Source of the DNA: Pelecanus crispus
Taxonomy: Eukaryota; Chordata; Aves; Pelecaniformes; Pelecanidae
DNA length: 64,000 nt
NCBI RefSeq assembly: GCF_030463565.1
Contig: NC_134643.1
Location: forward strand, 45,484,221 to 45,548,220
Direction of reading: 5' to 3'
The notes under the pieces are model-generated. The model did not search any database and had not been told where the DNA came from. It saw nothing but the letters and a program-made list of their open reading frames with translations. How positions within the stretch are numbered: the stretch's first letter is position 1; every line of letters begins with the position of its first letter. Shown here in pieces: positions 1-10,248 of this stretch. Position numbers and translations under genes: made by a program.

Positions 1-1948
1 TCAATGATACATGGCCATGCCATAAACATCTAGGATGAAAGCTTGGGACTGAATTTTTGTGTGAACAATTGGAACAAAATCTATGTGCCCAAATTGTAAT
101 GATTTTATATAAACGTGGACAATGCTTAAAAACGGATGTCATTTTTTGCTCGTAATATACATTATTTGCTGTTTCAAGGTGAGAACTGCCAAGTTACGTA
201 AGATGACAAGCTTTAAATACATATTAAAAAGATGTTTTAAGTTTAAAAGTTACTTGGAAGAGGACAAGCTGCATACTTCATCCTTTGTGTACAAGCAAAT
301 CCACAGCCAATGCTCAGTTTATCCTATTTATTCCCAAATTAGGCATTAGGACCCCAGAGGCCTCGCCTTCTGTATTTGCTTTACTGTTGGACACTCAAAA
401 AGGGATGAAAGGAAACTAATTAAGAAATAGTGAATAGCTGTTTGCCTGTGTACACCTCGATGGGTTGAAAACAAGGGAAGAAGTGTAAGACCTGTCACTG
501 TTTTCACCCTGAACCTGTTTAGGGAGAAGGAGAAAAATGGGGAAGAGACCTATGGAAAACAGCGCTGATTGCTGAGGGGAATAACTGGATGAAGTGGGAA
601 CAGGTAACTTGCAGAGTGTGTTTAGTTGATGGTAAAACCAGCCCCTTGGATTGGAGAGGAACAAGAGTAGGTGGGAACTAAACAGCTGGGTAGAGACATT
701 CCTACTGAGCAAAGATTAGATTATCAGTGAAAAAAAGATCCAGTGGTCAGGAAAAGATTAATGGGGTTTTTGAAACCATTAGGGATGTGTGCTTCTGAGG
801 AGCTTGGGATGAGGCCGTGCGAGGAAAGGGGGAGCGGGAAGTGAGAAACAGAGGTGGGGGGAGAGCACGCAAAGTGTTGAGGCTGCCGAGTTGCGGAGAG
901 AGGAATTGTGGACAGTAGAGAGGTCAGTAGAATGTACCACTGTAGCGCAATGAGCTCAGGAAGAAGTGACCAGTGGTTAGCTCTGAAGGGGGAGTGAAAC
1001 AGGGGAGAGAGGCAGCAAATGGGTAGAAAATGCAAGACGCCAGCGGAAGGATGGGAGATGGTCTAAGGGGGCAGAAATAGGCAGCAAGTACCAGAAGGAC
1101 TGAATGAGAAGCGTGGGGAACTGAACGTCCAAGGAGGGGCTTGGTGATCTGGGTGGCACACAGGAGCGACCGAGAAGACCGACAGCTGAGATGAGCCGAA
1201 GACGGAGGAGAGCCTGTTCTCTCCAGCAGCTGTGGCATGTCTGTAAGCTTGTGGTGACTTGTTAGTAAAATATGAAGGGAGTTCTTGCACTCAGTGTCTG
1301 CATGTAGCAATTCTGAGTGCCACTCCCCAGACACAGGGAAACTCAGAGTGCTCAAGGTCCCAGGGGAAGTGGCTTCTGGGGTCTTCTGGTTATTGTGGCT
1401 ATTGCCCTGACCGACAGGGAAGGCAATTAGGCCCCAAAGCCCTCTTTTGCACAGAAGAAAGATGATATGTGGTGGCTTGGAAATAGGGCAGAACCCTATC
1501 CATGCAGAGCTGAGGAGAAAAGGTTGGGGAGACTGGGGAAGGATGTGGGTGCGCGTGGTGTGCTGCACGTGCCTGCAAGGCAACGAGCAGGGAGGAGAGA
1601 TTGAAGGGGCAAAGGGAGGACTACAAGGACGTCACTGTGCGGAGTGCTCCGGTTACAAAGCGAAGCAACACATTTAGATAGCGATGGTACTGAAAGGGGG
1701 TTGAGCAAGAAGGAATTAACCAGTGTTTTGGCATTTCAGCCAAGTTCAGTGCCACCATGAACTGCTGGCTTGACAACTTTTGATATGGAGGATTAATTTT
1801 TTTTTTTGCTTTTCCTCTCTCTCGGCCATAGCGCAGCCGCCCTGTGGTGCGTGGTGAGTGCCTGCTCCTAGTCTCCCCGTCTCTTCACAGGGTTCAGGAG
1901 CGCTCACCGTGCAGCGGGTCCCTGTCTGTGCCCACCGAGGGACGCTGG
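1..1948. other. Intergenic sequence, no gene recognised
   Basis: No exon or known repeat is recognised. From about 400 to 1700 the plus strand is purine-rich, so the minus strand is pyrimidine-rich and poor in stop codons. That explains a 219-codon minus-strand frame at 924-1583 whose translation is rich in Ser, Leu and Pro and has no family signature. In mammals the gene downstream of PPP1R12A is PAWR, so this is probably part of the PPP1R12A-PAWR interval (inference from synteny). Confidence 0.5.
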
Positions 1949-2800
1949 ATCATAGAATCATAGAATGCTTTGGGTTGGAAGGGACCTTTAGAGGCCATCC
2001 AGCCCAACCCCCCTGCAGTGAGCAGGGACAGCTTTAACTCCATCAGGTTGCTCAGAGCCCCGTCCAACCTGACCTGGAATGTTTCCAGGGATGAGGCCTC
2101 CACTGCCTCTCTGGGCAACCTGTTCCAGTGCTTGACCACCCTCACTGTAAAAAACTTCTTTCTAATGTCTAGTCTAAATCTATTCTTCTTTAGTTTAAAT
2201 CCATTATTTCTTGTCTTGTCACAACAGGCCTTGCTAAAAAGATTCTCCCCATCTTTCCTGTAGGCTCCCTTTAAGTACTGAAAGGCTGCAATAAGGTCTC
2301 CCCGCAGCCTTCTCTTCTCCAGGCTGAACAACCCCAACTCTCTCAGCCTGGCCTCACAGGAGAGGCGCTTCAGCCCTCACATCATTTTGGTGGCCCTCCT
2401 CTGGACCCGCTCCAACAGGTCCATGCCCTTCTTGTGCTGAGGGCCCCAGAACTGGACGCAGCGCTCCAGGTGAGGTCTCACCAGAGCAGAGCAGAGGGGC
2501 AGAATCACCTCCCTCGACCTGCTGGCCACGCTGCTTTTGATGCAGCCCAGGATTCGGTTGGCTTTCTGGGCTGCAAGCGCACATTGCCGGCTCATGTCCA
2601 GCTTTTCACCCACCAGTACCCCCAAGTCCTTCTGCACAGGGCTGCTCTCAATCCCTTCATCCCCCAGCCTGTACTGATACTGGGTGTTGCCCCGTCCCAG
2701 GTGCAGGACCTTGCACTTGGCCTTGTTGAACCTCAGGAGGTTCCCACAGGCCCACCTCTCCAGCTTGTCCAGGTCCCTCTGGATGCGCTCCCCCAGACCC
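1949..2800 (-). mobile_element. CR1 LINE, 5'-truncated, 3' half of the reverse-transcriptase ORF plus 3' tail
   Basis: The low-coordinate end carries the CR1 terminal repeat (ATCATAGAATCATAGAAT read on plus, so the element runs on minus). Upstream on the minus strand is the C-terminal part of CR1 ORF2 with recognisable motifs: [54 protein letters not shown] and VVKHWNRLPRE. The frame is nearly intact from about 2790 to 1970. I see one in-frame TGA at 2377-2379, where the family normally has Arg, which fits a CpG to TpG change. About 850 bp remain of a 4-5 kb element, a typical 5' truncation. It cannot mobilise itself. Confidence 0.95.
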
Positions 2801-3244
2801 GCTGGCCGGCCCTCCTCGGCTTACAGTTTCTGCCTCCCGATGGGATGGATTTCAGCTCAGCAGCCAAGCCGAGAGCTCTCTCTGCTATTCCCAGGGTGGT
2901 AAATCGTGCAGCTCCTTTCACAGGCTTTCAGTAGAAGATATTTAAAAGGAGTCCCTGCCGCGTTCAGGCTAACTCAGCGCATCCCTTGTGTCTAAATTAA
3001 TTTGTGATCGCTGCTCTCTGCCACGCTTCATCTATCGTACTAGAACTGGCTCGACTTACAGCAGAGGCAGAATTTCCTCGAGTCGCTGTCGTCCGAGCCC
3101 TTCCTACAGACGGTTGGCGGGGGATGGCGGGGGAAAAGAAACGTGGGGGGGGGACACGGACACGACCCGGCCAAACACGGACCGGGCCTCGGACACCGCG
3201 CCTTGCTGCCGGGCTCAGCGCTGTCCGGCGAGGCGGCGGGACGT
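2801..3244. other. GC-rich intergenic flank of the minisatellite
   Basis: No gene is recognised. The sequence becomes GC-rich and CpG-containing from about 3050 onward and leads into the minisatellite. Confidence 0.4.
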
Positions 3245-3540
3245 GGCCGCAGTCCGGGAGAAGCCCAAGCCCAGAAGCAGCCCGGGAGAAGCCCAAGAGA
3301 AGCCCAAGTCCGGGAGAAGCCCGGGAGGAGAAGCCCGGGAGAAGCCCAAGCCCCGGAGAAGCCCGGGAGTAGAAGCCCAGGAGAAGCCCAGAAGCAGCCC
3401 GGGAGAAGCCCGGGAAAAGCCTAAGCCCGGGAGCAGCCCAAGCCCCGGAGCAGCCCAGGAGAAGCCCGGGAGCAGCCCAAGCCCGGGAGAAGCCCGGGAG
3501 CAGCCCAAGCCCCGGCGCAGCCCAGCCGCGAAGCCGTCTG
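3245..3540. repeat. GC-rich minisatellite, imperfect 'GGGAGAAGCCC / GGGAGCAGCCCAAGCCCC' units
   Basis: Short degenerate units built from GGGAGAAGCCC, GGGAGCAGCCC and AAGCCCCGG recur for about 300 bp. All plus-strand frames therefore read as Pro/Glu/Lys/Arg/Ser-rich strings and the minus-strand frames as Gly/Leu/Pro-rich strings. The long open frames across 2988-3668 are artefacts of this repeat and are not called as genes. Confidence 0.9.
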
Positions 3541-6079
3541 GTGCCACCTCCCGGCACGGCCGCCCGCCCGCCCGCCCGGGGCTCCTGCAGCGGCCGAGAG
3601 CCGCTCTCGGTGTCCCCGTTTCCAGGCGGAAACCGTGCAGCAACACCAGCACTTCAGGCCCTGAGTAGCGTTGCTGCCCCCTCCCGCCACCCCCTTATAA
3701 TTTGAAAGAGATTTGCTCCGGTTTTTGTGCAGGGGACTCAGTAAGCGTAGTAAAAGCCCGTAGCGAAGGCTGCCTTGTTTTCACAGAGCACTGGCGCTTT
3801 ATACGAGGGGAGCTGAGCATGAGTCCCTGGGCAATTTGCTTAACATAATGCAGCAGCTATAGCCATGGATTAAGGGGGAGGGGAGAAATTAGTGTAATTT
3901 ACTGCTTTTCATACAGCTAAAGATAGAGGGGTGAGCTGATAACAGTTGGGAGAATCATGGCCATGGTAGCAGCAGTTGATGTAAATGTGGACTTTTTTTT
4001 TTTAAAAAAAAACCTCACTTTTTCATTGAATCTTCTTTCTGGGCAGTGACTAGACCGTGTAGCTAGATGTGTATTTTGTGTACATTTGGTGTAAACATGT
4101 GTTTTGTACCAGCTGATATAATGAAGTCACACTCTTTTCTTTGGAAGACTTGGGGTGCAGGGCCAGGTAACCACTCACAGAGAGCAGCAGCTTTATTTTA
4201 GCTGTAACGTAGCAACTCCCTCAGAGCAGGCCTCTCCTTTTTTCTGAGCCAGAGACATGTCATTAAAACAGGGGTATGTAACGTAGACACAAACGAGGAC
4301 AACGGGGCTGTCAGTTTTCTTAGTTCTCCTTTTTTTGGGGGGATGAGGGGGCCGTGCCGGGGGTCCCAGCGCAGGCGGCGCGGGCAGACGGGATGCGCAG
4401 GACAGCAAGATCTGCAGCAGCCTCTCCCTGCACTGGTGCGCTGGAGGAGGAATTCAGCCCAGGGAGTCTCTGCTCAAAGGACTCTGCAGTGGAACAGGTG
4501 AAGCGCAGAAAGATGGTACCAAGGAAATAAATAGGTTCTTCTCACCCACCTCCCCCCATGATTTTTTTTTTTTTTTTCTCCAGCAAATAAAGGGAAAAGA
4601 CCACACTGGAAGATGAATTCTGCTGTCTTGGCTAACTACTTCTGCTAAGATTTAATAGCTTTGCAAACCAGACGTGTAGAACCCAAGGAAGAAGAGTGAA
4701 ATAATTAGAGTTGGAATGTGGGGCTTTTGTCCCTGCTGGAATTATCCCTGGGCCAGATCAGAAACATTAGACATCCAACAGGTGATGTTTTTAGAGGAAA
4801 AAACAAACAGTTCCTCCTTTCTCTAAAGGCTGCATACCTTTCCTATCTAATCAGTAATACAAAATGGGGAGGTGCTGACACAAGCAAGAATAGCCAATGA
4901 CTTCATCAGCGTGGCAGCAGCTCTCCCTTTAAAGTGTGAGCAGCAATTCATTGTGAGTTTGGGAGGGTTTGTGTTTTTTTCTAATTGTGCCTTCTATGCA
5001 GGAACCTGCAGTCACCTTTAAGACTGTTCTAGTCTTACTTCAAATCTATGCTGAGGCAAGCACAATACTACTTGCTCTTACTCCCTAACAAACCCCAACT
5101 GCTGCTTTTGCAATTAAAACAAATGTAAAGCAAATAACTGTAGTCACCAGCGTTTCTTACCCTTGTTATTAGTGGCTTTGACCTAAGAACTCGAGGAAGC
5201 TGAATCACCACAGCTAAATGTTAACATTGTGTACATAACCACGAACAGCGAGAACTTCGGAAAAACTCAAGCAAATTGTTTCTTCTGTCCCCCACCAGAC
5301 AGACTGGCTATTCCTACATGGGAAAAACAGCAGTTTAGGTCACCGAGGTGCCCATCAGAGTCATGACAAAACTAGTCTAAGATTTAAAGCAGGTGGGAAA
5401 GCAATCTCTACAATGTAGTTACAGTTGTTTCTCTACTCTCTTTGAAAATAGGCTCCACAAAAAATTCTGTAATGTTTGTACGGCTGTGGAGTTTTTCTTT
5501 TTTTCAGCTGTACATTATGTAGTGAATTTGTGTCATGTTTTGCTGTGACGGTTCTCCGGATTGTAGCTGGAAATTAAATTCCAGCTATAAAACATGTTAA
5601 CCTCTCAGCTGCACAGTTGAAATGTCAAAATTAGCTACTGCCCACACCACATCGTGTCAAGTTAAAGAAGCTGAAGCTACCACTAAAAGGGGAAAAGCGG
5701 CTTTTGATGTAACTAAAAACGCGGCTGCCTACACCTTCCATACTGGCCAGGCTCGAGGCCACGGCTGCCAAGAGCCCTCGGCACCCCTCGCCCTACGGAG
5801 GGCCTGCCGCTCCCTGGGGAGGCCCGGCGGAGCTCCCGGGCCCCACGGCCGCACAGCATTGCAGCGTGGCAGATGTGGCCACCTCTGTTTATGCTTCTGC
5901 CACGATACCACAAGCAACCCGACAGAGACAAAAGGCTGCGTGTTCTTTTCCGGAGGAGCTGGTGTGCTACACAGGTGGGCAAGACCTCAGGATGCCCATA
6001 AAGGAAATGTAAAGTGCCAGCTGTGCAGTCAAGCCACTTCCAGGATCACCCAGATCAAGTTAAGAACCAGTGTAATGAT
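3541..6079. other. Intergenic sequence with homopolymer tracts and a small GC-rich patch
   Basis: There are poly-T/poly-A tracts near 3993-4012 and 4562-4579 and a GC-rich patch at about 5730-5900. An open frame at 5622-6125 crosses that patch and runs into the following CR1 tail. Its translation has no recognisable domain, so it is not called as a gene. Confidence 0.45.
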
Positions 6080-6200
6080 CGTGTTCAAAAAATGGGTAGA
6101 TGTGGCACTTTGGGACATGGTCTAGTGGGCATGGTGGTGTTGGGTTGATGGTTGGACTGATGATCTTAGGGGTCCTTTCCAATCTTAATGATTCCTAGTT
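6080..6200 (+). mobile_element. CR1 LINE 3'-tail fragment
   Basis: The sequence matches the typical CR1 3' region: GATGTGGCACTTTGGGACAT, then GTCTAGTGGGCATGGTGGTG, then GATGATCTTAGGGGTCCTTT and CCAATCTTAATGATTCCTAG. The terminal repeat is degraded. Orientation is plus. Confidence 0.85.
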
Positions 6201-6275
6201 TTTACTTTCATTAAAAAATAATCCAGCCACCAAGCCAGGAAACATGAAATTATTACTCTACTCTTAATTGCTTTA

Positions 6276-6357
6276 GCGGTGGACTTGGTAACGTTAGGCT
6301 AATGGATGATCTTAAAGGTCTTTTCCAACCTAAATGATTCTATGATTCTATGATTCT
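6276..6357 (+). mobile_element. CR1 LINE 3'-terminal fragment
   Basis: GATGATCTTAAAGGTCTTTT is followed by CCAACCTAAATGATTCTATG and further ATTCTATG repeats, the classic avian CR1 3' end. It lies about 75 bp after another CR1 tail in the same orientation and is better preserved than that copy. Confidence 0.9.
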
Positions 6358-8104
6358 CATCATCACAACTTCATTTAACAAGAAATTAATACCTCTTCTG
6401 AGCAGCAGTACAAGCCCGCAGCAAGGCGCAATACATACAATTGCTAACTTTGGACAATTTTTCTCTGTTCAGGACTTCGGATGAGATGGGGCCCTGACTT
6501 CTGAGCAGTTTTGTTCTGAAGTGTCCCCTGCCTTTCTCCATTCTCCAGAACTGTTCATTTTCTGACACAGTGTTGCCTTTCCACGTCTGGCATCGTGCCA
6601 TACTTCCTCCTCTCCACCCGCTTTTCTTTGTGTAGATTTCCTGTCTACTGTCATACTGCTGGTTTTGGCATTAAGTGGTGCCCTCACTCTTCACTATAAA
6701 CCTCACAGTTAAGTCAGCTGGCAGGGGTAGGAGCCATCTCACGCGGAACTCACTTCTGTGTGATAAAGGTTAAGGAAGGAAGTAAAATTTCTCCCTTGAC
6801 GCACATATCCTAAAGCAGGTATCTTCCCCCAAAAGCATGCTTTTTTCCTCTTCTATAAGATGACATGTAAAGAGATACTCTTTCTAGAAAAGAAATGAGA
6901 GAACACTTGTTCTACAACAACGCATTTGCTCTCAAAAGACCACCGAACGGACAGTGGCTAGGAATACTGAACAGGTAAGGTTCACACCCATTAGTTTAAT
7001 GTTCACCTGAGCACAAGCCAAAGTTAAGCACGGATGGCATTTCTGAAGGAGAGGAACGCCGAGACACGCATTTTGTACTCGGTGCTGAGCAAACAAATGC
7101 ACCAACCTACAGTGTGAATTACAACCGCTCTTTTGGGAATCTGGCAAGGAAACAGCAAAAGTCTGAAAATGGTATATCGTAGGAATTGGGCAGGTCCCGA
7201 AGGAATTGTTCACGATGAGGGAGAGGGGGTGGGGGAAAAAAAAAAAATGGAAGTTCCAGCTCCCGAGTCTTTTCTTCTAGGTAAGTGCTACCGCTTGGAG
7301 CCATGAAGTCAGGCAGTCCTTACACAGCCGCGCTGCCTCCACCCTCCCTGCACTCTGCTGCCCGGGCTGCTCTCCCACCTGCAGTCACTCCTCCTCTCCG
7401 GGTTACGGCTTCCTTCACGGCTGGGGCTGGTTCCGGGCATGCCCTTCGCCTCTTAGCTCTCCAGCACCAGCTACTTCCACGCCTCCACGTGTATTTGATG
7501 TTAAGTCTGGGACATAAAGATCCCTTTCCGCACTGTGACAAGTCCCCTGAAAACCTAAGTTGCTGGTTTGAATTACCATTTAAGCCATTAAGTTGCTTAA
7601 GGAAGCTTGCCAGAGTCAGCAGCCAGCAATAATATATTTCTCGTATGCAAACTGTCTCCTAAATAATGAAATAGTCCTCCACTACCCATTTTCTCTCTGT
7701 GGTAGCTGGATTTTCTGGGTGTGTGTTTGATCTGCAACATGATCAGTACAGTAAGACGGTGACACAAGTTTGGCAGTTGCTTTGTGAGATTCGGTTAGTA
7801 TCACGTAAAAAATGGTTCTCAGATTCTGCACACAGACAGGTTTATGTAAAATATATAAACATTTGTCCAAGTTGTTACAGATTGCATAAATATGGCATTT
7901 TTACTGTTGCATTTACAGATGTGCATGTACAATGATGTGCAAATAATCACAATTTGATTACAATCTTTGAAAGGTACTTGAACCTTGCATCCAAGTAACG
8001 CAATGAATGAAAAATGCCCACCAAAGAATTTAAATAGCAAACTTATAACATGGTTTAAATTCATAACAAATTTCAATGTCTTCTCAGTAAAACTTTCACA
8101 CATT
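6358..8104. other. Intergenic sequence beyond the PPP1R12A poly(A) site
   Basis: No gene is recognised. A GC-richer patch lies at about 7310-7470. On plus, 7271-7286 reads TTTCTTCTAG followed directly by GTAAGT, an acceptor-donor juxtaposition. AT-rich sequence from 7640 to 8104 resembles the neighbouring 3' UTR and could belong to a longer transcript end, but I see no AATAAA on the minus strand there. Confidence 0.4.
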
Positions 8105-10161
8105 TAAAATAGTTTGTATTCATTTTATTTGTATATGTCAAAATACAATTTTTTTTTTCAAAATAGTGGGTTTTGCAACTAGTTTCATGCAGATACAAGG
8201 TCTGCTCAGTACTACCAATAAAATCAATATAGCACAGTAGCCATTCATTTTTTAGATATAAAGAATAAATAACCTAAATATAAAACACTAAAATATTAGA
8301 AACATGTATTTAATCATTCACAGGCACCCAAACTTTACCAAATATAATCCAGAATATGCCTAACTGTCTTGAAACAGAACTCAATACGTTGCAGCCATTC
8401 AGTTCTTTATTTTCTGTTAGCGTAAGACAATGGAAGTCCCTATGGTTCAGACCCATCTCTCATACAGATCAATTACAATAAGATATCTCAAACTATCTGT
8501 GTACCTTTAAAATCAAGAATCCTGAGCTTGGTAGTAAGAGCATAACCTTACATCTTCAAAAAACCAATCAACAGAGAGAGGACATCATGTCTTCCTTACC
8601 AAAACATACCCCACCCCCGGAAAACTAACCCCCACCCCCCAAGTAGGCAGTAGAACACAATGACCTTTTTAAATGAAGGGGTACAAATTCACATTTAATA
8701 TAGTATACAATATAATCAATAATACAATAGCTACTACAAGCTTTACAATGTACAATTTGTTCTAATGGCTGATCTGTTCAGTGGTTTTAGGCAATAAACT
8801 ATGTGCCAATAGGATGTTGTATTTTGAATGGTTTAGTGAAAATATAAAAGCTGTTTCTAACAAAAGCGATCTTCACTTAAGTACTTTTTTAGTTTTTAAA
8901 GGCCACTGAAATGTATAAAATGGTCTGACATGGTGTTATCAAATTGGATGCCTTCTCACATGGCAACAACAGTGCATATAAACATTAATGTGAGTGTAAT
9001 GGGTTATGTTTTTCAAATGATTTAGTACATTACTTTGGCTAGCACAACAGTTTTGGACAGCACTCAGATAAATACAGGTATGTGAAATGTAGTGAAGCAG
9101 TTATATTTATGCAATTTTTTATTATGGTGAACACTATCAAATGAAAAAAAAATGGGAGGAAAAGATAATAAAGTATTTTATATAGTTTAGACCTTTTGGA
9201 AAGATAGGGCTCCATACAATGTACAATGTCTAAATTCTTTATACCATAAAAATTAATGAACTTTGTTAAACACACTATTCTGGAGTAGCCTAATTTGCAT
9301 TAACAGACATTTGCAATAGGGAAATATATTCAAGCATGCCACGTGGTGGTCTGAAAAATCAAACCAGTACACATTTATATATACAGCATCACTCAGTACC
9401 TGCTCAAATGAATGTGACGATTACAGGATCTAACATTTTTCACTACAAACGTCTTTTTTTTTTTTTTTTTAAAGTGACCAATAAAGGCAGAAAACAGGAC
9501 TCTTGAAATATTTCTAGTTTCAACTGACTTTTAAAGCATTTTGTATAGGAAATAAATGCATATTGCACAAACAGTGAAAGCAAATGTTCCACCAAACATC
9601 TCTGTTCCAGGTGGTTGGACAATACAACTCTAGGTAGCTAGGTAATTTAAAAGGGTGTGTGGTCTCTGCAAACGGTAAAGCTGTGAAAACACTGTACAAG
9701 AAAATCTGGTACATGAGTAATTAGAAGGGAAAAAAAAAATCCAAACTTAAGATTTAAAGAAAAACTGAGTATAGAAAAAAACTGGGAATTGTGGCACAAC
9801 AAAAACATTATTGAGTAACTGTCTTCTGTGAGAGCTGAAAGCTTTGATGATGTAAAAGTGTTTATGTACAACTAAGGCTTACTGGTTAAATATCTGAGGC
9901 GTATCTGGCCTTGAACACTTTCCTTATTATGCTGTAGCTGTAAACAAGATTTCTCAGTCATTTCATCTTCTCAGCAGCTGCATTTTAACAGAAACAATGA
10001 TCTTGATACAAAAAAACACACAGGTAAGAGGGCGTTTGGCAGGATATCTGAAAATGACAGTCTCCAAGGGATCTTCCCACACTTCCAGTGACTGCCATAC
10101 TATGGTCCACTGGAGTAACTAGTGATGTGCAATACCGTTATTTGCTGCTGTAGTAAACCCT
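8105..10161 (-). other. PPP1R12A: PPP1R12A 3' untranslated region
   Basis: This AT-rich sequence follows the PPP1R12A stop codon on the minus strand and contains no recognised exon. AATAAA signals on the minus strand are at 9118-9123, 8406-8411 and 8124-8129. The last would give a UTR of roughly 2.05 kb. Boundaries are inferred; transcript data would be needed to fix the cleavage site. Confidence 0.6.
8124..8129 (-). terminator. PPP1R12A: Candidate polyadenylation signal AATAAA (PPP1R12A, most distal)
   Basis: TTTATT on plus is AATAAA on minus, embedded in CAAATAAAATG. It is the most distal canonical signal seen after the stop codon before the CR1-containing intergenic sequence. Confidence 0.5.
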
Positions 10162-10166
10162 TTATT
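10161..10166 (-). terminator. PPP1R12A: AATAAA hexamer overlapping the PPP1R12A stop codon
   Basis: The final codons read TCC AAA TAA AGG, so an AATAAA hexamer spans the stop codon TAA. Use here would leave almost no 3' UTR. It is more likely coincidental, but it is a perfect hexamer. Confidence 0.3.
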
Positions 10167-10248
10167 TGGAAAGTTTGCTTATAACTCTGATCAAGGCCCC
10201 ATTTTCATCTTTTAGCCTCTGGTTGTCTGCCTTCAGGTCTGGTAGCAT
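10162..10248 (-). CDS. PPP1R12A: PPP1R12A last coding exon: leucine-zipper C-terminus
   Basis: After acceptor TTTTTCATAG the exon reads [10 protein letters not shown], then [18 protein letters not shown] and TAA at 10162-10164. This is the zipper-positive C-terminus, essentially identical to human, which in mammals binds cGMP-dependent protein kinase I-alpha. If an upstream exon of length 1 mod 3 is included (the known 31-nt exon), the same exon is read in another frame. It then encodes [13 protein letters not shown] and stops at TGA 10205-10207, giving the zipper-negative form. Confidence 0.97.
   Translation of the reverse strand: MLPDLKADNQRLKDENGALIRVISKLSK

Noticed and set aside
924..1583. 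219-codon open frame on minus
   Set aside because: It lies in a pyrimidine-rich strand where stop codons are rare. The translation is Ser/Leu/Pro-rich without any domain, and other frames overlap it.
2988..3668. Long Pro/Lys/Arg-rich open frame on plus and Gly/Leu-rich frames on minus
   Set aside because: They are produced by the tandem minisatellite; several frames are open at once.
5622..6125. 167-codon plus-strand open frame
   Set aside because: It crosses a GC-rich patch and ends inside a CR1 tail, with no recognisable domain or splice context.
7285..7632. 115-codon plus-strand open frame
   Set aside because: It lies in a GC-rich patch with biased composition and has no domain; the adjoining AG|GTAAGT is only a motif.
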